Part shown: positions 32,130 through 40,650 of the stretch, piece after piece
How positions within the stretch are numbered: the first letter of the stretch is position 1
Layout: every line of letters begins with the position of its first letter
NCBI GenBank assembly: GCA_003427395.1
Contig: BFEA01000083.1
Coordinates: forward strand, 246,548-295,165
Reading direction: 5' to 3'
Source: Chara braunii
Lineage: Eukaryota; Streptophyta; Charophyceae; Charales; Characeae
Length of the DNA: 48,618 bases
Translations under genes and position numbers: made by a program
The notes under the pieces: model-generated
Seen by the model: only the letters and a program-made list of their open reading frames with translations
The model's database searches: none
Told to the model about the DNA's origin: nothing

Positions 32130-33095
32130 TGCTACTTGGTCAATACCAAGCAATCTGTTAGTCGAACAGACTGGTGAGTAAGTCGCACATAAGTATTTGA
32201 TCCTGTTTTCAGTTTCCCTCAATGTATGCATATGATTTAATCAGAGTAGTAGGATATCCCACACATGAGCATCCTTCCTTCAACAAATAGTTGAGGCTCC
32301 TACAGAAGCACCCTATTACTTGCTTTAGGTATCCTTCTGAAAGATCTGGATGTCGGCCCCTTTCCAGAGGTTAATAACGGTCTGCGTGAATAATAGGCGA
32401 CCCACACAAGAGCCTCTTGCTATCACGTGACAAGGTCCTTCTTCATGAGAGCATTAGGATAATCCTAACAAGGGTATCATGTTGCCCTTCCAAAGCCGAC
32501 CGACCTGAGACCGGGTTAGTTTGGACAGAAGACGATATTCAGGGTATTTCTACATGATTACCCTTCCCCCTTGTAAGTTAGTATCAGAATCATGTAGGTA
32601 ATAGACAAATCCCAATAGAGGTCCCTCTACTACTTTCCTTGGTTAATGAGTACTCCAGTCGTTAAACTAGTAAATAGGATGACTCCTACAGAAGTCTCTC
32701 TATTACCGGTCTGGTGGTCGGACTGCCCGAGGATGAACATGATAGGAAAGAAAGAGTAGCAATGTGATTTCCTACTCTTTGCAGGTTGTTAGCTAGCCTT
32801 AGACTCAAGCGCGTGAATAGGATGACCCTCCCAGGAACCCCCTACTACACCTTGAATAAGTGCAAAAACCGAGTATTCCCGAGCGGTAAATAAGAAAGGA
32901 AGTTAGGAAAAAAATCCCCTGAGTTAACTTTTCACAACAAACAGATCCTAGTTAATCAACTTGAAGGTGGTGAGGTAGCACACACAGGAGTACCGCCACC
33001 TTTCGATTATGCCAATCATCCCGGCCTCAAAGAGCAAGTGTCCAACCCATACGTGGGTTTTCTACTGCCTTCGGAGACTGGTCCGGTAGTCCAAC
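32130..33095. repeat. Degenerate stem-loop units (CACACATGAG loops)
   Basis: Units of roughly 90 bp share a (C)YCACACATGAG-like loop between short complementary flanks that change: GGAT/ATCC (32252-32274), AGGC/GCCT (32395-32415), GGTA/TACC inside GGTGG/CCACC (32966-33000). CTTGGT-caat-ACCAAG (32135-32150) and TCTGTT-agtcg-AACAGA (32154-32170) also lie here. Confidence 0.78.
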
Positions 33096-33715
33096 GGAGC
33101 GACCCACATAAGAGTCTCCCTTTATTATTTTTGAATGTCAGACACCTCTTCCCGTCACGACGACAGTCGATACGGTAAAGGATAAGGTAACTCACACATG
33201 AGTACCTATGTTAGGTCGTAAGTTAATGTTAGACACCTCTGCTCGTCACGACGACAGTCGATCCGACAGATGGTAAGGCAACCCACACATGAGTACCTAA
33301 GTTAATTCATAAGTCAATGTTAGACACCTCCGCCCGTCACGAAGACAGTCGATCAGGCAGATTGTAAGGTAACTCACACATGAGTACCTAAGTTAGTTCA
33401 TAAGTTAAAGTCAAACACCTTTGCCCATCACGACGACAGTTGATCAGGCAGATAGTAAGGTAACTCACACATGAGTACCTAAGTTAGTTCATAAGTTAAA
33501 GTCAAACACCTCTGCCCATCTCGACGACAGTCGATCAGGCAGATAGCAAGGTAACTCACACATGAGTTCCTAAGTCAGTTCATAAGTCAATGTCAGAACC
33601 CTCTTCCCGTCACGACGACATGTCAGAACCCTCTTCCCGTCACGACGACAGTCGAACCGGTAGAGCGCAAGGTAACTCACACATGAGTACCTAATTTAGT
33701 TCATAAGTTATTGTT
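33096..33715. repeat. 91-bp tandem repeat with two hairpins per unit
   Basis: GGTAACTCAC-type starts at 33186, 33277, 33368, 33459, 33550 and 33671 (91-bp steps, the last 121 because 33591-33620 is duplicated exactly at 33621-33650). Each unit holds GGTA-ctcacacatgag-TACC and a CGAC-gaca-GTCG hairpin. Outer arms of the second hairpin vary together: TCTGCC/GGCAGA (33511-33543) versus CTCT..CCG/CGG.AGAG (33631-33665). Confidence 0.92.
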
Positions 33716-34440
33716 AGATACCCCTTCCCGTTACGACGACAGTCGTTACGGTAGAGAGTACCTAATTTAGTTCATCAGTTATTGTCAGATACCTCTTCCC
33801 GTCACGACGACAGTCGTTATGGTAGAGAATACCTAATTTAGTTCATAAGTTATTGTCAGATACTTCTTCCCGTCACGACGACAGTCGTTATGGTAGAGAG
33901 TACCTAACTTAGTTCATAAGTTATTGTCAGATACTTCTTTCTGTCACGACGACAGTCGTTACGATAGAGAATACCTAATTTAGTTGATAAGTTATTGTCA
34001 CATACCTCTTCCCGTCACGACGACAGTCGTTACGGTGGAGAGTACCCAATTTAGTTCATATGTTATTGTAAGATACCTCTTCCCGTTACGAAGACAGTCG
34101 TTACGGTAGAGAGTACCTAATTTAGTTCATAAGTATTTGCTATTACCCTTTTTCCATCACGATGACAGTCGATCCGGTAGAGAGCACTCAATTTAGTTCA
34201 TAAGTATTTGTTAGTACCCTTCTTCCAATTACGACGACAGTCGATCCAGTAAAGAACACTTAATTTAGTTCATAAGTATTTGTTAGTACCCTCTTCCCAT
34301 CACGACGACAATCGATCCGGTAAAGAGCACTTAATTTAGTTCATAAGTATTTGTTAGTACCCTTTTCTTATCACGACGATAGTCGATCCGGTAGGGAGTA
34401 CCGAGATTAGTTCATAAGTTAGTATCAGACGACATTCGAT
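33716..34440. repeat. 71-bp tandem repeat derived from the 91-bp unit
   Basis: CACGACGACAG cores at 33733, 33804, 33875, 33946, 34017, 34088, 34159, 34231, 34302 and 34373 are 71 bp apart (one 72). The unit equals the 91-bp unit without the 20 bases around GCAAGGTAACTCACACATGA. In several units the hairpin is extended to CCGTTACGAC-gaca-GTCGTTACGG (33728-33751). Confidence 0.93.
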
Positions 34441-34778
34441 CGGGCAGATAGCAAGGTAACTCATACATGAGTACCTAAGCGTCAATCCTTAGTCAAGTCA
34501 GTGCATACATAAGCAGCACGACGGCTCACACATGAGTCTCCATCGGCCTACTTTGTTCTTTAAGCCCAAACAGTCTAAGTTCCTTCTTGGTAAATCTAGG
34601 TTCCTTTCCTTTCACCAGACAGGGTTCTTACGTCAATCATATAATCCTTATTCTTTTGATTATCTTGGTCTTGAAAATTACACAAACAGTATATCATATA
34701 GCCATACAGACAGTCCAATAGAAGGGCGTAGCCTGTAAGGGTATACGGGAAAGGGTTACGTGACACGTACCTTATGGT

Positions 34779-34827
34779 TTCCTGCCTCCAGAGTTCCTCC
34801 TGAACTTCGGCAGAGCTCCCGCAATCG
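34779..34827 (+). repeat. Conserved 50-bp block after array (copy 2)
   Basis: TTCCTGCCTCCAGAGTTCCT, CCTGAACTTCGGCAGAGCTC and CCGCAATCG match 17979-18028 with few changes and occupy the same place after the array. Confidence 0.82.
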
Positions 34828-35113
34828 CCCTGCTTATTAGTCATGTCTAATCTTATGCAATTGAATGTCTGGAACTTAAATTTGGACAAACCATGATCAT
34901 CTTTGCATGAATCATCATTAGACACCTATGGTTGAAGACGCAGGCGTTCGAGAGGACCAATGAAGGACAAGAACGGAGAAGGATGGAGGAGCTAGGCACC
35001 ATCACACAGTGACAATGTCTCTCTCCTCTCCAATGCCCCATACTTTCCTCATCCGGCTTCTGCTTAACCCATGATGCTTCAAAAATAACAATTGTAAGAC
35101 ACCAAACAACCAA

Positions 35114-35116
<3 letters not shown>

Positions 35117-35163
<47 letters not shown>

Positions 35164-35310
35164 TAATAATAATAATAATAATAATATAAGCGAAATAATA
35201 ATGACAATAAAATAATAACGATAATAATGGTAATTAATAATAATATCAATAATAACAATAATAATAATAGTGGCGATAGTAATAATAATGGAAAGAAATA
35301 ATAATATCAG
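35117..35310. repeat. (AAT)n microsatellite
   Basis: Near-pure AAT to about 35185 with a CAATAA break, then AT-rich interrupted triplets to 35310. Confidence 0.95.
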
Positions 35311-36394
35311 TGACATTCCGCCAATGATTTTTCAAGAAAGGATGTGTTATGGATGTAGCGCTTGTCAAGGATCTTCCTCCCTCTTTTCTTTCTTCTCCCC
35401 CTTTTCTTTCGCCACACCGCCACCCTCTCGTTGCTCAGCATGTTTGCAAGTTTGTGCGGGCGCAAACTTGCTGTTCTATGCACCAGTCCGTAAGACTTGT
35501 GTAGGTGTATGCCTACTATCTTGCATGCTTGTTGTCGGATTGTGTGTGTGCAAGCTTGCTCTACCTTAGGCCTAGCCATAGTCTATGAGCATCCCTTTGT
35601 CTGGCAGCCACCCATACCGCTTAGCGTATGCGTGCTGATGCAGGGGCTATGCTGCGTCCCAAGTGACTTGCGGCTACATTGTAATGCATTGGCCCTGTGC
35701 AGCATGTGCTTAGACCGCCATCATCTGCGCAGTCGCTTCTGCCGGAAGAACCTACGTGGTGAGGCTCCGACTACACTTCAACCAATCGGTGTGCCGCACT
35801 ATCCGAGACTTGCGCTAGAAGATTCTGACATAGGTTCCTCTTCTGAATACTCACGCCCGCCTCCACTTAGGTTGAGTATAGAGCAGGCTTCTTTGTGTTT
35901 GAACCGGCAACCTGTGTTTTGGTAGTTGACTTTTGTCTGTCGTAGGTTTATATAGCCGTAGGGACTCGATATGTAGGTTTATCAAGTAGGGGTCAAAAAT
36001 GTGGGGGAGTCGTAGTCGCCGCAGTCCTGAAAAACCAAGGTCGCAGATGCTACAGACATGAAAGGCCAACTAGTATGTCAAGTCAGTTGTACCCGGTCTC
36101 AGTTGTACTTTGTGCAGTCAAGAGGTGCCCAGTCCCGGTTGCATTCTGTCAAGTAAGCAAGCACCATGCAGGACTGTGTGCACCCCGGCGCCTTCTCCTT
36201 CCTCTTCTTCTTCTCCTTCTTCTACCTCCGCACGTCCATCGTCACGAGCCTTTCCCGCTCTCTCTCTTTCTTTATGTCTGTTTTTATATGTCTGTAGTCT
36301 CTGTCCGTGTCCGCTCTGTGTTGTCCGTCGCTGTTTGTCTGGTTTTGAATCGTAAGTGTGTTGCATAGGGGTTAAGTATGTAGTTGGGGTCGTG

Positions 36395-36500
36395 GCCGCA
36401 GGATTTTCTTGAAAGGTCAACGTTGTAGCTGCTACTGTCCCGGAAAGGTCAAGGTCGTAGCTGCTACAGTCCTGGAAGGCCAAGGCTGTAGGTGCTATAG
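36395..36500 (+). repeat. 32-bp repeat around GTAGCTGCTAC palindrome
   Basis: GTAGCTGCTAC starts at 36425 and 36457, and GTAGGTGCTAT at 36488, each preceded by GGAAAGGTCAAGG-like sequence. A related fragment (AACCAAGGTCGCAGATGCTACAG) is near 36030. Confidence 0.8.
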
Positions 36501-37127
36501 TGTCGATGGGCCCAAGTTGCAGACTTCCGGAAGATCCGGGAGTGGCCCTTCACACATTGTTCACAGCAGACTTCAAGTAGGCGGGCAAGTGGTGGAGTCT
36601 ACCCGTGCTAAGTCAACAGTCCGAGTCTCAATCAGTCCTAGTTCAGTCAAGCAAGTACCGGATGAGACTGTGTGCACTACGGGCATGGGAAAAGGGACCA
36701 GACCAACGAGCTACAAAAGTATAAATCAAGAGGCAGCGCCCAGTCATTCATTTATTCCTGCGTGAGCCATGCGGAAGTGTTGCCGCAACGACTTGTGTGA
36801 GGTGGTCTGCAGTGAGCCCGAGGACGAAATGGCCAGAGAGACAAAGTTAGCCATAGCGATAGGATAGTGGCGGCCACAGCCGCCATAGCGGTAGTTGTGG
36901 TTCAGTGTGTGGGTGTGTATGAGTGTTCAGAGAGACGCGTGTGGGATATCCAAGGTGACCCACGGTATGCGAACAAGGAGTTGCATGGGCGTTACATCGC
37001 CATAGCCATTGGAAGTGAACTCGTATCTGGGTTGCCATATCTCTGAGTTTTGAGTGGGCGCATGCCGCCAATTTGCTGCGCTACTGTTTCCATGCATGTA
37101 AAGTGTAAATGAAAGCAAGTATGATTT

Positions 37128-37165
<38 letters not shown>

Positions 37166-37175
37166 ATAATAATAA
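37128..37175. repeat. (ACT)n then (AAT)n microsatellite
   Basis: Near-pure ACT triplets followed by AATAATAATAATAAC. Confidence 0.93.
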
Positions 37176-37989
37176 TAACAATGAGCAATGGCGAATTGCA
37201 GCAATCAAACAGCATGATATACACAAGACCAGAAAGTCGTGACCTCGAACCAACAACAGAATGGCATTACGAGTTTCACCAAATAAGAAGACACCGAGAG
37301 CTTATATTCGACAGTGCTGGTAGATCTCATCATCATCATCAATGAAGAACCAATGTTGATATCCTAACTGACGCTCTGCGCCCAGACTACAGATGGCAGA
37401 TGTTATCTAGCCTATACTACAATGTTGAATGATGTCATCAACAGTTTTTCCGAAGTACGAGCCTATAGCGACCAATGTCGCACGCTTCCAGCACCAGGTA
37501 TGTCTCTCGCCTCACTCACAACCTCGTTCCCCAACACACAAATGTCGTATGCCCCCAAGGACCACTATGCATCCTTATCCAGTTACAAGCAGGCAAACCT
37601 GGCTATGGTTGCCCGCAGTCACCCTGCCCACAGCCTGTGTTTGTCTGACTGCGTGTCTTGTCTGTCTATCAATCATTGTCTGTCTGTCTATTCGTCCCTC
37701 CATCACTGTTTGTATGTTTGTCTGTGACTGTCTCTCCGTCTGTTTGTGCATGTCCGTCTCTGTCTTTTCTCTCTCACCGGAAACACGGCACACCGGCACG
37801 GTCCTCCACACCGCACAACACACCAAGACCACAACATGGGGGTCATGATAGGCACAAGTGCGCATTCCAACAAGTTGGGCGAGTGATGGATCCGGCCTTG
37901 CGACGTCATTCGATGGATGCATCACACATCCCGCATGCTACCATTCTCTCATAAGGTAAGTAGAAGAGGCGGGGTCGAGCAATTCATTT
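37176..37989. other. Unassigned stretch with a TGTC-rich block
   Basis: A TGTCTGTC-rich degenerate microsatellite spans about 37625-37765. No gene is supported on either side. Confidence 0.6.
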
Positions 37990-37990
37990 T

Positions 37991-38021
<31 letters not shown>

Positions 38022-38099
38022 AATAATAACAATTATAATAATGATAATAATAACAATATTATTGACAATAATATAATAATCGTAATAACATTAACACGA

Positions 38100-38173
<74 letters not shown>

Positions 38174-38192
38174 TAATAATAATAATAATAAA
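37990..38192. repeat. (AAT)n microsatellite
   Basis: Degenerate AT-rich triplets to about 38100, then pure AAT to 38192 with one CAATAA break. Asn- or Leu-rich frames through it are artefacts. Confidence 0.97.
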
Positions 38193-38344
38193 TGTATACT
38201 ACCCTTCTTCCTGGTTCGACTCAGTTCGAATGGAAGTGTGTAGTATTCAGGCTGGGCACCTTCTTCCATCACCTGCATGCTTGGTATGTTGCCTTCTTCG
38301 ATAGCCTAGCCAGGTGAGTGCGCTCTTCCTCTCTCTTTTCTTCT

Positions 38345-38462
38345 CCTCCCTTTTTTTTTTTTTTCTTCTTCTTCTTCTTCTTCTTCTTCTTCTTCTTCTC
38401 ATTTTTCTTCCTCCTCCTCCTCTTCTTCTTCGTCGTCTTCTTTTTACTCGCCTTCTTCTTCA
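38345..38462. repeat. T tract, (CTT)n and CTC-rich microsatellite
   Basis: Poly-T at 38351-38364, pure CTT to about 38399, then CTC/CTT mixtures. Lys- or Leu-rich frames here are artefacts. Confidence 0.95.
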
Positions 38463-38757
38463 CTCGCTAACCTGTATTCGCCCGGCGTTCCCCTTCTGCC
38501 CGCGCTCGCTTATCTTCCCTTCGCGCACTTTCTGCCGACCTACGCTACCCCCGCTCGGCTCCCCCTTCCACTCTTTTCTGCGCCTTGTCTCCCGCGCCTT
38601 CGTGATGTCACGTCGTAGCCCTTAGCGGGTCCGTTCGCTCGTGATATCGGCCAACCCGTTGCGAGCTATTTAGACCGAATCTTCCCCGGTTTCGGAGGCA
38701 GACTCACTTTAGTGAATCTATGAAAAAAATAACAACGGGACCATAAAGAAAAATTAA
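38463..38757. other. Nothing recognised
   Basis: C/T-rich sequence between microsatellite and A tract; no feature is supported. Confidence 0.5.
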
Positions 38758-38836
38758 AAAAAATAGAAGGAAAGAAACTAAACTAAAAAAAAAAAAAAAA
38801 AAGAAAGAAAAAAAAAAAAAAAAGAAAAAAAAAGAA
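38758..38836. repeat. A-rich tract
   Basis: Long A runs with scattered G, directly before a tRNA-like module. On the minus strand it would form the T-rich end of the convergent SINE-like unit. Confidence 0.9.
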
Positions 38837-38865
38837 ATCCAAATTGCTAACTACCCATCATGCCA

Positions 38866-38942
38866 ACTGTCACAACGGGGCCTAGCAGTAACTAATCCCG
38901 TTTTTTAGGTCACGGGTTCAAGCCCCGGCAGCCTGACAGCGG
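38866..38942 (+). repeat. tRNA-like module, plus strand
   Basis: CTGTCA and TGACAG could pair as an acceptor-like stem; GGCCTAGCAGTAACTAATCC is A-box-like, and GGTCACGGGTTCAAGCCCCG contains a good B box (GGTTCAAGCCC). The anticodon region (CCCGTTTTTTAGGTCACGGG) is not tRNA-like, so this is a tRNA-derived repeat rather than a working gene. Confidence 0.5.
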
Positions 38943-38959
38943 AGTTAGATAAACTTGAG

Positions 38960-39057
38960 CCCCTTATTAAAAGGAGCTCACTCAGAGGTCGGATGAACTT
39001 GATCCCCAGATCCTCTAATTCTCAATCCGCACTGAACCTACTGAGCTAGCTCCCACT
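38960..39057 (-). repeat. tRNA-like module, minus strand (convergent)
   Basis: The minus strand begins GGGAGCTAGCTCAGTAGG, a strong A box (TAGCTCAGTAGG), with a weak B-box-like AAGTTCATCCGACC about 45 bases on and GAGCTCCTTTT at the end, as a pol III unit would have. GGAGCT/GAGCTCC could form an acceptor-like stem. It faces the plus-strand module at 38866-38942 head to head. Confidence 0.5.
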
Positions 39058-39844
39058 TCGGGTAGAAGGGGATCAACTCTAGCATATATATAGCAGTGGG
39101 GTTTATCCGAGTAATAGTTTGGGCCTATTTCCAAGTCTGTGTGTGTGTACGCTTGCCAGTCTGCGTGCCTGTCTGCATGCTTGTCGGCTTGAGTGTGTGT
39201 GTGACCCGCAAGGGTACTTGGTTTATTCAAAGGCCCGAAGGGCCGGCACTTGACTACGATCGTGACATTGAGGGTTGAGGTAGAAAAAACACTCAAGTAG
39301 CGGGTATGCCGGTGCCATACTAAGTAAGAGGTGGATGTGTCGGTACCTGAGTTAAGCAGAAGAAGACAAAACTTTGCATTTTTAGAAACCTTGTACAGTT
39401 AGTCGCCGCTTGCTGTAGTGGCGGCACGTTCCCATAGGTTGTCCCACTTATATTGTTCTTTCAGTCCGCTTTCGAGTTTACGGTGGTGTGATCCAAAGGT
39501 TCTCCCATACCGGTCGGTCGAATGCCCCTTGACTCGATCTAATCCATTTTTTCCCTTACTGCCTGACCCACTGATTGAGTTATATCGTGGTCGACGCATC
39601 TCGCACGACCTCCTCTTGTTTTCTTCTAACCCTCTGGCCCTTGCGGTCGAAGACTTTTAATTTTTACTAACCCTCACCTGTTGTCATATTCGTCGTATCA
39701 CTGCGCACGGTTACCTAGCAACCTTGGCCTCAATGGTCGAGAAATTTGCTTCACGGCGCCATGCCAAAAAATTCTCACTTTTCTTTTCAGAGCGCCCCTT
39801 GTACGGGAACTAGTGTCGGTATTGTATCAAATGCAAGATCATGA
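39058..39844. other. Nothing recognised
   Basis: Includes a short GTGTGTGT/TGCCTGTC-rich part near 39135-39200. Open frames have no family motif. Confidence 0.5.
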
Positions 39845-40650
39845 GCAAATACCCTTGTAAGGGTGTTTGCTCCGACAATTTTCCCGGACCCCATTAAACG
39901 ACGTCCTCGTCGCTGGTGTATCTAAATGCAAACAAAGGCCTTATGACGCGACAAGTTGTCAAAATCCGATTTCCTGGGTGAAGTTGCGGTTTGAAGACCC
40001 TCACTGTCCCCCTTGGCGCGTCCATACTGCCAGGATTTTAACCTGGGTCTCCCACATATCCAAAAATGACAAGTCTCAAAAAAATTATTTCATATAAACC
40101 CAAGTGGGGATACTGGATCCGTACTACAGTTATGGAGGTCACCAAGAAAGACAATGATAGTTTCTCTCCCCAACTTTAGACTTTATTTGTCAGGATCTCG
40201 TTGGGTGTCCAAGGAGTTAGGAATCAAAATTGAATCCCACCCTTTGGACGTGGGTCTTAACCTAAGTCAGATTTTACCTTTCCCACCCGAAGTCTAATGG
40301 GAGGGGATTGGCGGCCTTGACATCAACTCACCACAGCCGGTTGATCAAGCCAAAACTGAGGCCCGCCCCATTGTTGTTTTAGCGATGGTTCTCGTATTGG
40401 TTATGCAATATCGGGTAAAATACTCCCATCATTCTAGACCTGACTCTTCATCTCTCCGATATCTACCTGAACCAATTCCATCATTAAGGAGGCCCCCGCT
40501 CAGGTTTCCGTTCTAGGCCATAATCGGAAGGCCCGTTGCCTGGTTATACTTTGTCAACAACCCACGCTGGGAATTACATCCCAACGATATCAATTTTCCA
40601 CCATAGGCTTGGTAATTTCAAGTCCCTCAGACTGACCTCCTAGAGTGGAT
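39845..40650 (+). repeat. Dispersed repeat, copy 2 (partner at 22584)
   Basis: Begins with hairpin GCAAATACCCTT (39845-39856) and AAGGGTGTTTGC (39859-39870), then TTTCCCGGACCCCATTAA and CGACGTCCTCGTCGC. It continues colinearly with 22584-23420: AACCTGGGTCTCCCAC, TCCGTACTACAG, GGCCCGCCCCATTGTTGTT, TAGCGATGGTTCTC, TTGGTTATGCAA, GGCCATAATCGGAAGGCCCG and ACGCTGGGAATTACATCC. Outer stem arms differ from copy 1 but still pair. Confidence 0.75.

Larger units (their letters stand above)
30735..34850 (-). mobile_element. Long LTR-like module 2 (solo or truncated)
   Basis: Colinear with module 1: GTGTCACACAGGATTT start, CAGCCAACGACAGGTCGGGG, GTATCCCTGCTGAGCTA, GAGGGCGTTTGCTCGATCGT, GGGTTTGACTTT (31466), covarying hairpin (31526), stem-loop array (32130-34440) and the conserved block (34779-34827). 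It lacks the 1-2 kb of duplications present in module 1, and its first ~25 bases do not match the module 1 or module 3 starts. It looks like a solo or truncated LTR. No LTR-encoded protein is seen. Confidence 0.58.
34851..37127. other. Microsatellite-rich stretch without a supported gene
   Basis: Contains (AAT)n at 35117-35185, AAT-rich degenerate DNA to 35310, a C/T-rich block near 36200-36290 and a 32-bp repeat at 36395-36500. Open frames such as those at 35497-35925 and 36409-36765 have no family motif, weak composition and no supporting neighbours, so they are not called. Confidence 0.55.

Noticed and set aside
33096-34440. Regularly spaced repeats as a CRISPR array
   Set aside because: Units are near-identical throughout with no unique spacers, no cas genes, and a eukaryotic context.
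35497-36765. Several open frames of 100-140 codons as host genes
   Set aside because: No conserved motifs, no consistent codon flow, overlapping frames on both strands of equal quality.
38866-39057. Functional tRNA genes
   Set aside because: A and B boxes are present, but acceptor and anticodon arms are not complete cloverleaves; SINE-like derivation is the better reading.
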